From assembly GCA_900465685.1 (NCBI GenBank), contig UEGR01000013.1, positions 248,001 to 312,000 of the forward strand: DNA of 64,000 nucleotides, read 5' to 3'. The position numbers were made by a program, and so were the translations under genes. This document shows positions 52,571 through 61,910 of the stretch, in pieces; position 1 is the first letter of the stretch, and every line of letters begins with the position of its first letter. This DNA comes from Hyphomicrobiales bacterium. Lineage in GTDB: Bacteria; Pseudomonadota; Alphaproteobacteria; Rhizobiales; Rhizobiaceae. The notes beneath the pieces are model-generated. The model was not told the DNA's origin and ran no database searches. It saw only the letters and a program-made list of their open reading frames with translations.

Positions 52571-53449
52571 ATGTCCCAGTTTCTACAGGTTTTGTTATCC
52601 GGTCTTGCGACCGGCTCCATTTACGCACTTGTTGCGATCGGTTTCACGCTGGTTTGGCAAGCAGCCCAGACTGTGAACTTCGCTCAGGGTGAATTCGTGA
52701 TGCTACCGGCCTTCTTCGTTCTGGCGGCAATGACCATCTTTGGTATTTCGTTCTGGCCCGCTCTGCTTATCGGGTTGGTGGTTGCTCTGATCGTGCTTGG
52801 GCTTTTGTTCAAGAAGCTGATCGTTGAACCCATTCTGCCCCATGGGGGTATCACGCTGATCATCGCGACGATGGTCTTGGGCATCTTGCTCAAAGAAAGC
52901 GTGAAAGAATTCTATTCCGCTGAAGCACAGCCCTTCCCATCGATGTTCCCGAACGATCCGATCGAGTTTTTCGGCGCGGTTCTCTCATTGCGTGACATTC
53001 TCAATCTGGCGCTGTCGCTCGGTATCGTCGTTCTGCTAACGCTGTTCCTCAATCGCACCCGCACGGGTCGCTGCATGCAGGCAACAGCGCAGAATCCCGC
53101 TGTTGCTGAAATTCTTGGCGTCAATGTCAAGCGCATGATCCTCTATACATTTCTGATCAATGCAGCTCTGGCGGCTCTGGCGTCCTACTTGATCAGCCCC
53201 GTCTACCTCGCAAAGTTCTCCAACGGTGAAACGCTTGGCCTTATCGCCTTCATTGCGGCCATTGTTGGGGGTTTCAACCAGATACGCGGTGCGCTCGTCG
53301 GTGGATTGCTGATCGGTGTTCTCGATAATCTCACGGCGGCTTATGTCACCGCGCAATATCGTGCCGCGTTGCCATTGGTCCTGTTGATCGTGATTATCCT
53401 CGTCCGCCCACAGGGCATCATGGGCACTTCCGAGGGGAGGGCCGTGTAA
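52571..53449 (+). CDS. Branched-chain-type ABC transporter permease (LivH)
   Basis: A 292-aa permease with TVNFAQGEFVMLPAF near the N-terminus and the contact loop TGRCMQATAQNPAVAEILGV. Stop overlaps the LivM start (TAATG). It belongs to the second Liv transporter. Confidence 0.94.
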   Translation: MSQFLQVLLSGLATGSIYALVAIGFTLVWQAAQTVNFAQGEFVMLPAFFVLAAMTIFGISFWPALLIGLVVALIVLGLLFKKLIVEPILPHGGITLIIATMVLGILLKESVKEFYSAEAQPFPSMFPNDPIEFFGAVLSLRDILNLALSLGIVVLLTLFLNRTRTGRCMQATAQNPAVAEILGVNVKRMILYTFLINAALAALASYLISPVYLAKFSNGETLGLIAFIAAIVGGFNQIRGALVGGLLIGVLDNLTAAYVTAQYRAALPLVLLIVIILVRPQGIMGTSEGRAV

Positions 53450-54429
53450 TGACTGCAAGCAAGCGCAATATTTCAATTGCTGTATTGTTGCTTTTGTCGG
53501 TGCTCGCACCGATTGGGCAGGGCAACTACATCATCTACGTTTTGACATCCTGGCTGATCTTCTCGATCGCAGCGATGGGTCTTAACCTGACGCTCGGTTA
53601 TGCAGGCCAGATTTCGCTGGCACAGGCGTCCTTCATGGCGATTGGCGCCTATACCACGGCGCTTCTGACGCTCGCCGGATGGCATTGGTTTCTGGCAATG
53701 CCGGTCGGCCTGGTACTTTGCTTCATTGTGGGCCTTGTACTTGGCTATCCGGCTTTGCGCGTCAAAGGGCATTTCCTTGCCTTCGTGACGCTTGCCTTCA
53801 ACACTCTGGTCTTTCTGGTGTTGCGTAACGAAGAGTGGCTGACCGGCGGCAATTACGGTCTTGTCGGCATGCCGCGTCCTCATCTCGGTCTGTTCGCCAC
53901 CACCAAGCAGCTCCCATTCTATTATTTCACGCTCGGCATCACTGTTGTCGCCGCGCTGATCATGTGGGGCATTGTGCGCTCCCCATGGGGCCGCGCCTTC
54001 AAGGCTCTGCGTGAAAACCCCATCCGCGCTGAAAGTCTTGGCGTTGATACACGTCGCATCACGCTTCTGGCGTTTGCCATCGGCTCGGTCTATGGCGGGC
54101 TTGCCGGATCGCTGATCACGCCGCTGGTTCAGTTTATCGAGCCGGGTTCGTTTGGTCTCGTCCATTCGCTGCGCATTCTGCTCATGGTTGTTGTGGGTGG
54201 TGCAGGCTTTTTCTTTGGCCCCTTCATCGGTGCAGCAGTTGTCATTTTGCTGCCGGAAGTGCTTCGCTTCACGGAAGGCTACTATCTGATCATTTACTCG
54301 GTACTCGTGATCGTCATGCTGATCTTCGTGCCTTCGGGTCTGATCGGAGTGTGGGGCAAGTTCCGCGAAAAATTCTGGCCGAAGCGTCAGGTGCGCGGTG
54401 ACATGAGCGAAGGAGCGCGGCTGAAATGA
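53449..54429 (+). CDS. Branched-chain-type ABC transporter permease (LivM)
   Basis: A 326-aa permease with LTLGYAGQISLAQASFMAIGAY and AFKALRENPIRAESLGVDT. It overlaps the LivG gene by 4 nt. Confidence 0.94.
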   Translation: MTASKRNISIAVLLLLSVLAPIGQGNYIIYVLTSWLIFSIAAMGLNLTLGYAGQISLAQASFMAIGAYTTALLTLAGWHWFLAMPVGLVLCFIVGLVLGYPALRVKGHFLAFVTLAFNTLVFLVLRNEEWLTGGNYGLVGMPRPHLGLFATTKQLPFYYFTLGITVVAALIMWGIVRSPWGRAFKALRENPIRAESLGVDTRRITLLAFAIGSVYGGLAGSLITPLVQFIEPGSFGLVHSLRILLMVVVGGAGFFFGPFIGAAVVILLPEVLRFTEGYYLIIYSVLVIVMLIFVPSGLIGVWGKFREKFWPKRQVRGDMSEGARLK

Positions 54430-55172
54430 GCAGTCCTGTACTTTCCGTACGCAATATCGAGAAGCGTTTCGGCGGCATTCACGCCGTTCGCGATGTGTCC
54501 TTCGACGTCAATCAGGGTGAGATACTCGGGCTGATCGGGCCGAACGGTTCCGGCAAGTCGACGCTGTTCAACTGCATCCTTGGCCAGCTTCAGCCCAATG
54601 CTGGCGAGGTGCAGGTCAACGGCAAGAACGTTTCAGGCATGCGTGCATCCGACCTCAACAAGCTTGGCGTCGGACGAACTTTCCAGCAGCTTTCCGTCTT
54701 TCCGAAGATGTCTGTTCTTGAAAACATCATCCTCGCTGGACAGGAACACAAAGGCACCATGGCCTCGCGGCTTTTCGGTCCGGGTGATGCCGGGCTGACC
54801 GAGGAAGCCGAACAGATGATTTCGTTCTTCCGCCTCAACCATCTTCGCGACGAACTGGCGGGGTCGCTTTCCTACGGGCAGCAAAAGCTGGTCGATGCTG
54901 CCATGGCGTTCATGGCAGGCCCCAGTCTTGTTCTGCTCGATGAACCGGCCGGTGGTGTCAATCTGACAATGCTTGCCAATCTCAAGGATCGGCTCGTGGC
55001 CTATAATGCGGAACATGGAACGACTTTTGTGGTCATCGAGCACAATATGGAGTTTGTCATGAGCCTTTGCACACGCATTATCGTGCTGGCAGAAGGCCGC
55101 ATTATTGCTGAAGGCAAGCCCGAAGAAATCCGGTCAAACCAGATGGTTATCGACGCTTATCTGGGAGGATGA
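54426..55172 (+). CDS. Branched-chain-type ABC transporter ATPase (LivG)
   Basis: A 248-aa ATPase with Walker A GPNGSGKST, GRTFQQLSVF, signature LSYGQQKLVDAAMAF, Walker B LVLLDEPAGGV and IEHNMEFVM. It pairs with the LivF gene 3 nt downstream. Confidence 0.94.
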   Translation: MSSPVLSVRNIEKRFGGIHAVRDVSFDVNQGEILGLIGPNGSGKSTLFNCILGQLQPNAGEVQVNGKNVSGMRASDLNKLGVGRTFQQLSVFPKMSVLENIILAGQEHKGTMASRLFGPGDAGLTEEAEQMISFFRLNHLRDELAGSLSYGQQKLVDAAMAFMAGPSLVLLDEPAGGVNLTMLANLKDRLVAYNAEHGTTFVVIEHNMEFVMSLCTRIIVLAEGRIIAEGKPEEIRSNQMVIDAYLGG

Positions 55173-55175
55173 CAT

Positions 55176-55907
55176 ATGCTTGAACTCAAAGACCTTCACG
55201 GTGGCTATGGAAAGATTACCATTTTGAACGGCGTGTCTTTCTCCATTCCGAAGGGCTCGATTACGACTGTGATCGGTCCGAATGGAGCAGGTAAGTCAAC
55301 CGTATTCAAGGCGATCTTCGGTCTCTTGAACATCCACTCGGGACAAATCCTGCTGGACGGAAAAGACGTCACCCGCAATACGCCGCGTCAGATGATCGCC
55401 AACGGCGTGACCTATGTGCCGCAAGGGCGCAATGTGGTGCCGCAACTTTCCGTCTACCATAACCTTGAGCTTGGGGGTATCACATCATCTGATCCATCCA
55501 AGGTTCGTGCCCGCATCGAGCAGGTCATGGATCAGTTTCCAATGCTGCGGCAGTTCCGGGACCGTAAAGCGATTGAACTGTCAGGCGGCCAGCAGAAGCA
55601 GTTGGAGGTCGCCCGTGCTCTTCTGCTTGATCCGAAGCTCATTTTGATCGACGAACCATCCATTGGCCTGTCGCCCAATCTCGTTCAGGAGGTGTTTCAG
55701 ACACTCATTCGCTTGCGTGATCAGGGTGTAACCATTCTCATGGTCGAGCAGAATGCGAAAGCCGCACTCGCCATGTCGGACTACGGCCTGGTTCTCGAAC
55801 TTGGTCAAACGCGCATGCATGATGAAGCCTCAAAGCTTCTTGCTGATCCGCGCGTGGGGCAGCTGTTCCTTGGTGGACATGTCGAGCATGACGACGCAAA
55901 AGTTTGA
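55176..55907 (+). CDS. Branched-chain-type ABC transporter ATPase (LivF)
   Basis: A 243-aa ATPase: Walker A GPNGAGKST, signature LSGGQQKQLEVARAL, Walker B LILIDEPSIGLSP, MVEQNAKAAL. The last 29 bp overlap the start of the lactonase-like gene. Confidence 0.94.
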   Translation: MLELKDLHGGYGKITILNGVSFSIPKGSITTVIGPNGAGKSTVFKAIFGLLNIHSGQILLDGKDVTRNTPRQMIANGVTYVPQGRNVVPQLSVYHNLELGGITSSDPSKVRARIEQVMDQFPMLRQFRDRKAIELSGGQQKQLEVARALLLDPKLILIDEPSIGLSPNLVQEVFQTLIRLRDQGVTILMVEQNAKAALAMSDYGLVLELGQTRMHDEASKLLADPRVGQLFLGGHVEHDDAKV

Positions 55908-56766
55908 CGTCATCGACGCTCCTGCCAATCGTCTGGGGGAATGTCCAATCTGGTGTGAGCAGATGGGCACCCTATGGTGGGTCGATGTGCTCACACCGGC
56001 GCTCATGAGCTATGTCCCGCAAGCGGGGCAAGTTCAACAGCACAAGGTTGAGGCCCGTCGTATCGGGTCTTTGGCCTTGCGGGAAAAAGGCGGCCTTATT
56101 CTAGCTTGCGACAAGGGCCTATTTGCTTTTGATCCTGAGGGCGGCGGACAGACGTTTCTTGTGGACCCTGAACCGGGTGTATCGGGTCATCGCAAGAACG
56201 ATGGACGTGCGGATTGGGCGGGCAATTTCTGGATCGGTACCTTGCGCGAGGCGGATTACGCAGCTGTGGGCGCGCTTTACCGGGTACAGCCGGATTATGC
56301 AGTATCAAGGGAAGCCGCCGATCTCGCAATTCCTAACGGACTAGCCTTCGATCAAGATCGCAAGCGCATGTATTTCGCTGATACACGCGCCTATACGATC
56401 TGGATGCGCGATTATGACCCCACGCAAGACCAACTTGGGGAGCCGCAGATTTTCGCAACGACGACTGCGCCCGAACGACCGGATGGCAGCTGCGTTGACG
56501 AAGAAGGCTTTATGTGGAGTGCGATTTACGCTGGCGGCAAGCTCATCCGTTTTGACCCGGACGGCGCGATAGACCGCGTGATCGAACTGCCGGTCAGTCA
56601 CCCGACCTGTTGCTGCTTTGGTGGCGAAGCCCTCGATACGCTGTTTGTCACCTCGGCGATTGAGCCCCTTGGCCGTCAAGAGCGAACGACAGAACCACTT
56701 GCTGGCAAGGTGCTGGCGTTCAAACCGGGCGTTCGGGGACGAGCCGAATTTAAAACCCGACTTTGA
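55879..56766 (+). CDS. SMP-30/gluconolactonase-like protein
   Basis: A 295-aa six-bladed propeller of the SMP-30/GNL/LRE family. The divalent metal site is visible: Glu in NRLGECPIW, Asn in IPNGLAFD and Asp in RPDGSCVDEEG. Such enzymes open sugar-acid or related lactones. Start ATG 55879 or 55888, both inside the LivF gene, so it is coupled to the transporter. In this context it may hydrolyse a lactone of the imported compound or a pyrone-type intermediate; that is inference. Confidence 0.88.
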   Translation: MSSMTTQKFDVIDAPANRLGECPIWCEQMGTLWWVDVLTPALMSYVPQAGQVQQHKVEARRIGSLALREKGGLILACDKGLFAFDPEGGGQTFLVDPEPGVSGHRKNDGRADWAGNFWIGTLREADYAAVGALYRVQPDYAVSREAADLAIPNGLAFDQDRKRMYFADTRAYTIWMRDYDPTQDQLGEPQIFATTTAPERPDGSCVDEEGFMWSAIYAGGKLIRFDPDGAIDRVIELPVSHPTCCCFGGEALDTLFVTSAIEPLGRQERTTEPLAGKVLAFKPGVRGRAEFKTRL

Positions 56767-56848
56767 AACAACGCGCAATCAATCGACGATACTGGCCCGA
56801 ATTTTCTGAACGCGGGCGCAACAAGAACCGGAAGCAGGAGAGCACGCC

Positions 56849-58744
56849 ATGAAAACTTCGATAGCAACGGTTTCGATCAGTGGTGATCTGCCGCAAAAGC
56901 TCGAAGCTATCGCCAAAGCCGGCTTCGACGGTGTGGAGATTTTCGAGAACGACTTTCTCACTTTTGATGAAAGCCCGCGTCAGGTTGGCCGTATGGCGCG
57001 TGATCTCGGACTAGAGATCACGCTGTTTCAGCCTTTCCGTGATTTTGAGGGCATGCCGGAGCCGTTGCGCAGTCGCACTTTCGACCGCGCCGAGCGCAAA
57101 TTCGATCTGATGCAGGAGCTTGGCACCGATCTTGTTCTTGTGTGCTCGAATATATCGCCGGTTGCTATGGGCGGCCTTGATCGGGCAGCCGATGACTTCC
57201 GCGAGCTTGGCGAGCGGGCAGCGCGCCGCAATTTGCGCGTGGGTTACGAAGCGCTCGCCTGGGGTCGCCACATTAACGATCATCGCGATGCCTGGGAGAT
57301 TGTGCGCCGGGCAGACCATCCCAATGTCGGTCTGATCCTCGACAGCTTTCATACGCTTGCGCGCAAGATCGACGTGAATTCGATCCGCTCCATTCCAAAG
57401 GAAAAACTCTTCATCGTTCAGATGGCCGACGCCCCGCTGATCGATATGGATCTGCTTTATTGGAGCCGTCACTATCGCAACATGCCGGGTGAGGGTGACC
57501 TGCCGGTTCTGGATTTCATGCGCGCCGTGGCCGCGACCGGTTATGACGGCTATTTCTCGCTGGAGATTTTCAACGATCAGTTCCGCGGTGGATTGCCGGC
57601 GTCCATCGCGGCTGATGGCCGACGCTCGTTGATTTATCTTGGCGATCAGGTGCGTCGCGTGGAACCTGAAAACCGGCTGACTGTGACCGATATGCCGGCG
57701 AGAGCGAAAGTGGAGCGCGTCAGCTTCATCGAGTTTACGGCCCATGCCGATAGCGCCGATAGGCTTGCATCGGTGCTGGGCGCCTTGGGCTTTCAGCTCG
57801 CGGGCAAGCACAAAACCAAGGATGTGGCGCTCTATCGTCAAGGCGAGATCAATCTGGTCGTCAATACCGATATACGCGGCTTTGCAAGCTCGGCCTATGC
57901 TGTTCACGGCACAACGGCCTATGCCATGGGCCTTGTCGTCGATGATGCTGCAGCCGCGCAAGCAAGAGCAGTTGCATTGGGAGCGGAGCCATTTAAACAG
58001 CCGCTCGACCCCGGCGAGATCGGCATGCCAGCGATACGCGGTGTTGGCGGTGGCCTCATCTATTTCCTTGATGAAAAGACCGATCTAGGTCGTATCTTCG
58101 ATATAGAATTCGAACCTGTCGCGGAGGCTGGCAGCTTTCATGGGGTGGGGTTGACCCATATCGACCATGTCGCGCAAACGATGAAGTTCGATGAGCTTTT
58201 GACCTGGCTTCTGTTCTACACGTCGCTTACGGAATCCCGGAAATCGCCTATGGTTGATATTGTCGATCCGGGCGGCGTCGTGCGCAGTCAGGTTGTTGAA
58301 AATGACAGTGGCTCGCTGCGGATTACGCTTAATGGTGCTGAGAACCGCCGCACATTGGCTGGTCGGTTCATTGCAGAAACCTTCGGTTCCGGTATTCAGC
58401 ATCTGGCATTTGCCACCGACGATATTTTTGCGACAGCTGCAGCGCTGAAAGCCAACGGCTTTCATACGCTGGAAATTTCGCCCAACTACTATGATGATCT
58501 CGAAGCGAGGCTCGGCCTCGATCCGGATTTCACGGATAAGCTCAAAGCCGCCAATGTGCTCTATGATCGCGATGAAACCGGCGAATATTTTCAGCTCTAT
58601 AGTCCAACCGACGATCAGGGTTTTTTCTTCGAAGTTGTGCAGCGGCGCAGCTATAAGGGCTATGGCGCTGTGAATGCCATCTTCCGCATTGCAGCGCTTC
58701 GGCGCTATCTGAGGCCCGATGGCATGCCCAGGATGATGCTCTGA
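56849..58744 (+). CDS. quiC: 3-dehydroshikimate dehydratase fused to an HPPD-like domain (QuiC type)
   Basis: A 631-aa two-part protein. The N-terminal TIM barrel (about 1-275) has metal ligands E134 (GYEALAW), D165 (LILDSFHT), Q191 (IVQMADAP) and E239 (FSLEIFND), which coincide with those I recall for Pseudomonas putida QuiC1; it should dehydrate 3-dehydroshikimate to protocatechuate. The C-terminal part (about 290-630) has two VOC modules like 4-hydroxyphenylpyruvate dioxygenase and keeps a 2-His-1-Glu set: H440, H518, E595. Its activity is unknown. GCAGGAG precedes ATG 56849. A strong terminator follows. Confidence 0.88.
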   Translation: MKTSIATVSISGDLPQKLEAIAKAGFDGVEIFENDFLTFDESPRQVGRMARDLGLEITLFQPFRDFEGMPEPLRSRTFDRAERKFDLMQELGTDLVLVCSNISPVAMGGLDRAADDFRELGERAARRNLRVGYEALAWGRHINDHRDAWEIVRRADHPNVGLILDSFHTLARKIDVNSIRSIPKEKLFIVQMADAPLIDMDLLYWSRHYRNMPGEGDLPVLDFMRAVAATGYDGYFSLEIFNDQFRGGLPASIAADGRRSLIYLGDQVRRVEPENRLTVTDMPARAKVERVSFIEFTAHADSADRLASVLGALGFQLAGKHKTKDVALYRQGEINLVVNTDIRGFASSAYAVHGTTAYAMGLVVDDAAAAQARAVALGAEPFKQPLDPGEIGMPAIRGVGGGLIYFLDEKTDLGRIFDIEFEPVAEAGSFHGVGLTHIDHVAQTMKFDELLTWLLFYTSLTESRKSPMVDIVDPGGVVRSQVVENDSGSLRITLNGAENRRTLAGRFIAETFGSGIQHLAFATDDIFATAAALKANGFHTLEISPNYYDDLEARLGLDPDFTDKLKAANVLYDRDETGEYFQLYSPTDDQGFFFEVVQRRSYKGYGAVNAIFRIAALRRYLRPDGMPRMML

Positions 58745-58791
58745 GGCAATATCGCGATACGACCACGAGCTACTGCCTGAATATTTCAGTT

Positions 58792-58825
58792 ACGCGCCGC
58801 AAACATTTAAGTGTTTGCGGCGCGT
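58792..58825 (+). terminator. Rho-independent terminator
   Basis: Perfect 14-bp arms (58792-58805 and 58812-58825; ACGCGCCGCAAACA with its complement), 6-nt loop, then TTCATTATT. It closes the hydroaromatic region 48 bp after the quiC-like gene. Confidence 0.88.
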
Positions 58826-58928
58826 TTCATTATTATGGAAAACTATTTTAAGTCGGCTCGATGGGCTAATAGAACCTTCCTTGATAAATTCTATATAAAT
58901 TATAGATTTTTCGCGAATGCGAGAGACC

Positions 58929-60491
58929 ATGACCAAAAATACGTTAGAAATATCAACGGATGTGCTTGTTGTTGGAGGAGGGCCAGCGGGTTGCTGGGCC
59001 GCGTGGAATGCTGCCGCAAACGGTGCGAGCGTCGTACTCGTAGAGAAGGGTTATGTTGGCACGAGCGGTGCTACCGCTGCCGGGAACACGACGACAATCT
59101 ACACACGTCGCGGGACTGCCGAACGGAGCGCGACGGTCACACAGAGGGTGCGGTTGGGGCAGGGTTTTGCCGAGCAGGAGCGCATTGAGCGCGTGCTCGA
59201 CCGGACATATGAGAACCTCGATTTGCTCGCTCAGTGGGGCTACGACTTCCCAACTTATGAAGATGGAACACCCTATCGCGGCATGCTGCGGGGACCCGAC
59301 TATCTGCGGTTTATGCGGCAGAAGCTCATCAAGGCGCGTGTCCAGATCATCGACCATTGCCCGATCGAAGAACTGCTTGTGTCGGATGGAGTGGTTGCAG
59401 GTGCCATTGCGCGATATCGGCGATCTGGTGAAACTCTGCATATCCGTTCAGGTGCAGTTGTGATCGCTACGGGCGGCTGTGCTTTTCGAAGTGGTGCGCT
59501 TGGCACCAACAACCTCACTGGCGATGGTTATCTTATGGCTGCGGAAGCGGGTGCCGTTCTTTCCGGCATGGAATTTTCTGCGCAGTTTGGCATTTCTCCC
59601 GCCTATTCAAGTGTGACGAAAGGCGTTGTCTATTTCTGGGGCACGTTCAGTGACGAACAAGGCAATGAACTTTCTGCGGCAGGGGATCGCCAAAGCGTTG
59701 TCGCGCGAGAACTGATCAAGGGCCCGGTCTACGCGGTGCTGGACAAAGCGCCGCCCCGCCTTCAAGAGGGCTTTCGCCGAGGGCAGCCGAACATTTTTGT
59801 TCCCTTCGACCGCATGGGGATTGACCCATTCACGCAACGTTTTCCCATCACCCTTCGTCATGAGGGCACGGTTCGCGGAACAGGGGGCCTCAAGATTGAC
59901 GGTCGTACAACGACGACAATCCCCGGTCTGTTTGCCGCCGGCGATGCCGCTTCCCGTCAGGGCATGTCTGGGGCTTCGAGCGGCGGTGGCGGACCGAACT
60001 CCAGCTGGGCGATGGCCACAGGTTCCTGGGCTGGCGAGGATGCCGCGAAGTTTGTGCAATCGCTTGGTGCAAACTGGCGCGACCGGGCTGTGCGTTCCGC
60101 CAATGCGCAGTTGAGCGAACGGGCCGATCAGGCAACTGGCGATGTCGATGCGGTTTTGGATGATGTCAAACAGCAAGTTCTTCCGTTGGATGGCGGGTTC
60201 TTCAGAAACCATGATCGTCTGGTCGCAGTTTCTGACAGGCTGACCGCACTTTGGCAGGACGAGTCCTGGCGATCGCAACGCTCAACGAAGGTGCGTGAGG
60301 TCGAAGCGCTTATCGCGACCGCTCGCTGGGCAACCCATAGCGCGCTGTTGCGTAAGGAAAGCCGTGGTTTGCAGCGTCGCACGGATTTTCCGGAAGCAAA
60401 TCCCACCATGGCGAAGCCGATCGACTCCGGTGGTGTCGACAACATCTGGGCTTCGTTCCAGAGCGCAAATCGAGTGAGTGCAGCATCATGA
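58929..60491 (+). CDS. FAD-dependent oxidoreductase of the fumarate reductase/AprA type
   Basis: A 520-aa flavoprotein with the FAD motif VVGGGPAGCWAA (about 13-24), VEKGYVGTSGATAAGN, the FAD-binding TIPGLFAAGDAASRQGMSG near 340-360, and a C-terminal helical domain. It resembles the catalytic subunit of succinate/fumarate and adenylylsulfate (AprA) reductases. Start ATG 58929; an ATG at 58917 is possible. It overlaps the ferredoxin gene by 4 nt, so the two probably form a heterodimer. The adjacent sulfonate-type transporter suggests a sulfur or other small organic substrate. True substrate unknown. Confidence 0.85.
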   Translation: MTKNTLEISTDVLVVGGGPAGCWAAWNAAANGASVVLVEKGYVGTSGATAAGNTTTIYTRRGTAERSATVTQRVRLGQGFAEQERIERVLDRTYENLDLLAQWGYDFPTYEDGTPYRGMLRGPDYLRFMRQKLIKARVQIIDHCPIEELLVSDGVVAGAIARYRRSGETLHIRSGAVVIATGGCAFRSGALGTNNLTGDGYLMAAEAGAVLSGMEFSAQFGISPAYSSVTKGVVYFWGTFSDEQGNELSAAGDRQSVVARELIKGPVYAVLDKAPPRLQEGFRRGQPNIFVPFDRMGIDPFTQRFPITLRHEGTVRGTGGLKIDGRTTTTIPGLFAAGDAASRQGMSGASSGGGGPNSSWAMATGSWAGEDAAKFVQSLGANWRDRAVRSANAQLSERADQATGDVDAVLDDVKQQVLPLDGGFFRNHDRLVAVSDRLTALWQDESWRSQRSTKVREVEALIATARWATHSALLRKESRGLQRRTDFPEANPTMAKPIDSGGVDNIWASFQSANRVSAAS

Positions 60492-60826
60492 TTGAGATCG
60501 TTAGTGAAGATCGCTGCATCAAGTGCGATCTTTGTGTTGAGGCCTGTCCGGACGATGTGTTCGAGGCTGTTCCCGATGGCGCTCCCATCATCGTTCGGCA
60601 ATCGGACTGCCAGACCTGTTTCTTGTGTGAGCTTTTTTGCCCGACAGACGCGCTCTACGTATCGCCTCTTTCCGAGGCAATTGAAGGCGCGACAGAGAGC
60701 GAACTCATCGCACGAGGTGTGATGGGGAGCTTCCGTCGAGAGATGGGATGGAAAAATGCCAAGCCGCGCGGAACGGCTGGCGACTGGAGTTACCGGATCT
60801 TCGAGACCGGCAAAATCATACCCTGA
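60488..60826 (+). CDS. Two-cluster [4Fe-4S] ferredoxin (AprB-like)
   Basis: A 112-aa ferredoxin with two [4Fe-4S] motifs: Cys 10, 13, 16, 20 (CIKCDLCVEACP) and Cys 41, 44, 47, 51 (CQTCFLCELFCP). A C-terminal tail of about 50 residues after the fold ends in SYRIFETGKIIP and could wrap around the flavoprotein, as the longer AprB tail does. It is coupled to the flavoprotein gene (ATGA overlap) and likely passes electrons to or from its FAD. Confidence 0.9.
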   Translation: MIEIVSEDRCIKCDLCVEACPDDVFEAVPDGAPIIVRQSDCQTCFLCELFCPTDALYVSPLSEAIEGATESELIARGVMGSFRREMGWKNAKPRGTAGDWSYRIFETGKIIP

Positions 60827-60838
60827 CTGGAGAAATGT

Positions 60839-61897
60839 ATGAGACGTTTTCTATCAACCATGCTGTTGGCTGTCGGCGTTCTAACAGCTGCGGCGGCGCC
60901 ATCGCATGCAGAGGATGCGCCTGAGACTATTCGCTTTGGTGATGTGGGCTTTGGGTTCGGGACGCCATTCGGCGTTGGCCTTCAGGCTATTGCTGACGCG
61001 AAGGGCTTTATCGCCGACGAATTCAAAGGCACCTCTACCAAGATCGAGTTTACCTATTTCACGGGAACAGGCCCAGCCATCAACGAAGCGCTGTCTAACG
61101 GTCAGCTGGACTTTGCGTCCTATGGTGCGGTTCCCAATATTATTGGCAAGGCCAATGGTCTCGATACTGTCATTCTGGCTTCCTATGGTGGCACTACGAT
61201 CTTTGGTGCGTCCAGGCCGGACCTCGACATCAAGACGATTGCCGACTTGAAGGGCAAAAAAGTCGCCATCCAGAAAGCGACAATCATTCACTGGGCGCTG
61301 ATTACCGCTTTGAAGAATGCTGGCTTATCTGAAAAAGATATTACCATCGTCGATCTGAAAAATGCGGACCAGCTTGCGGCTATTGCAGCAAAGAGCGTCG
61401 ATGCCGTATTCGGTGCAGACTTCCTACTTCCCCTTGAGGACAAAGGTCTGGCTAAGATCTTCTACAAATCCTCTGCTGTTGGCGCGACCGGCGACGGTTT
61501 CGGCGCATTCCTCGTCACCGACAAGTTCCGTAAAGCCTATCCGGAAGCAACGCAGAAAGTCGTGACGGGCTTTGTCAAAGCCGCGCAATGGCTGTCGGAT
61601 GACAAAAACCGGGAAGAGGCATTCAGTATCTGGTCGCGGGCAGGGTCGCCAATAGAGGTCATTCGCAAGTCCAATGAAGGCGGCGAGCTTGGTAAGAAGT
61701 ACAATCCGCGTCTCGATGGTTTCTTTGCGGCGCGTTATCGCAGCGGTATCGACTTCGACAAGCAGCAGAAGCTCATTAGGCATGATATCGATCTCGATAC
61801 ATGGGTCGATAGAAGCTACGTGGACAATGCCGTCAAGACATTGAACCTTCAGTCGTTGTGGCCTGATCGTTCCGCGACGGGTGAACTTCTGAACTGA
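60839..61897 (+). CDS. Sulfonate/nitrate/taurine-type ABC transporter binding protein
   Basis: A 352-aa family of SsuA/TauA-like proteins (NMT1-like). Signal peptide with cleavage near SHA-ED; IRFGDVGFGFGTPFGVGLQA, the GPAINEALSNGQLDFASYGAVP ligand site and LKGKKVAIQKATIIHW. It begins 12 nt after the ferredoxin gene. Usual ligands are sulfonates, taurine, nitrate or thiamine precursors. Confidence 0.9.
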   Translation: MRRFLSTMLLAVGVLTAAAAPSHAEDAPETIRFGDVGFGFGTPFGVGLQAIADAKGFIADEFKGTSTKIEFTYFTGTGPAINEALSNGQLDFASYGAVPNIIGKANGLDTVILASYGGTTIFGASRPDLDIKTIADLKGKKVAIQKATIIHWALITALKNAGLSEKDITIVDLKNADQLAAIAAKSVDAVFGADFLLPLEDKGLAKIFYKSSAVGATGDGFGAFLVTDKFRKAYPEATQKVVTGFVKAAQWLSDDKNREEAFSIWSRAGSPIEVIRKSNEGGELGKKYNPRLDGFFAARYRSGIDFDKQQKLIRHDIDLDTWVDRSYVDNAVKTLNLQSLWPDRSATGELLN

Positions 61898-61910
61898 TCG
61901 GAGAAAGCTG

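Noticed and set aside
57011-57961. 316-codon minus-strand frame
   Set aside because: Antisense to the QuiC-like gene whose catalytic residues are all in place.
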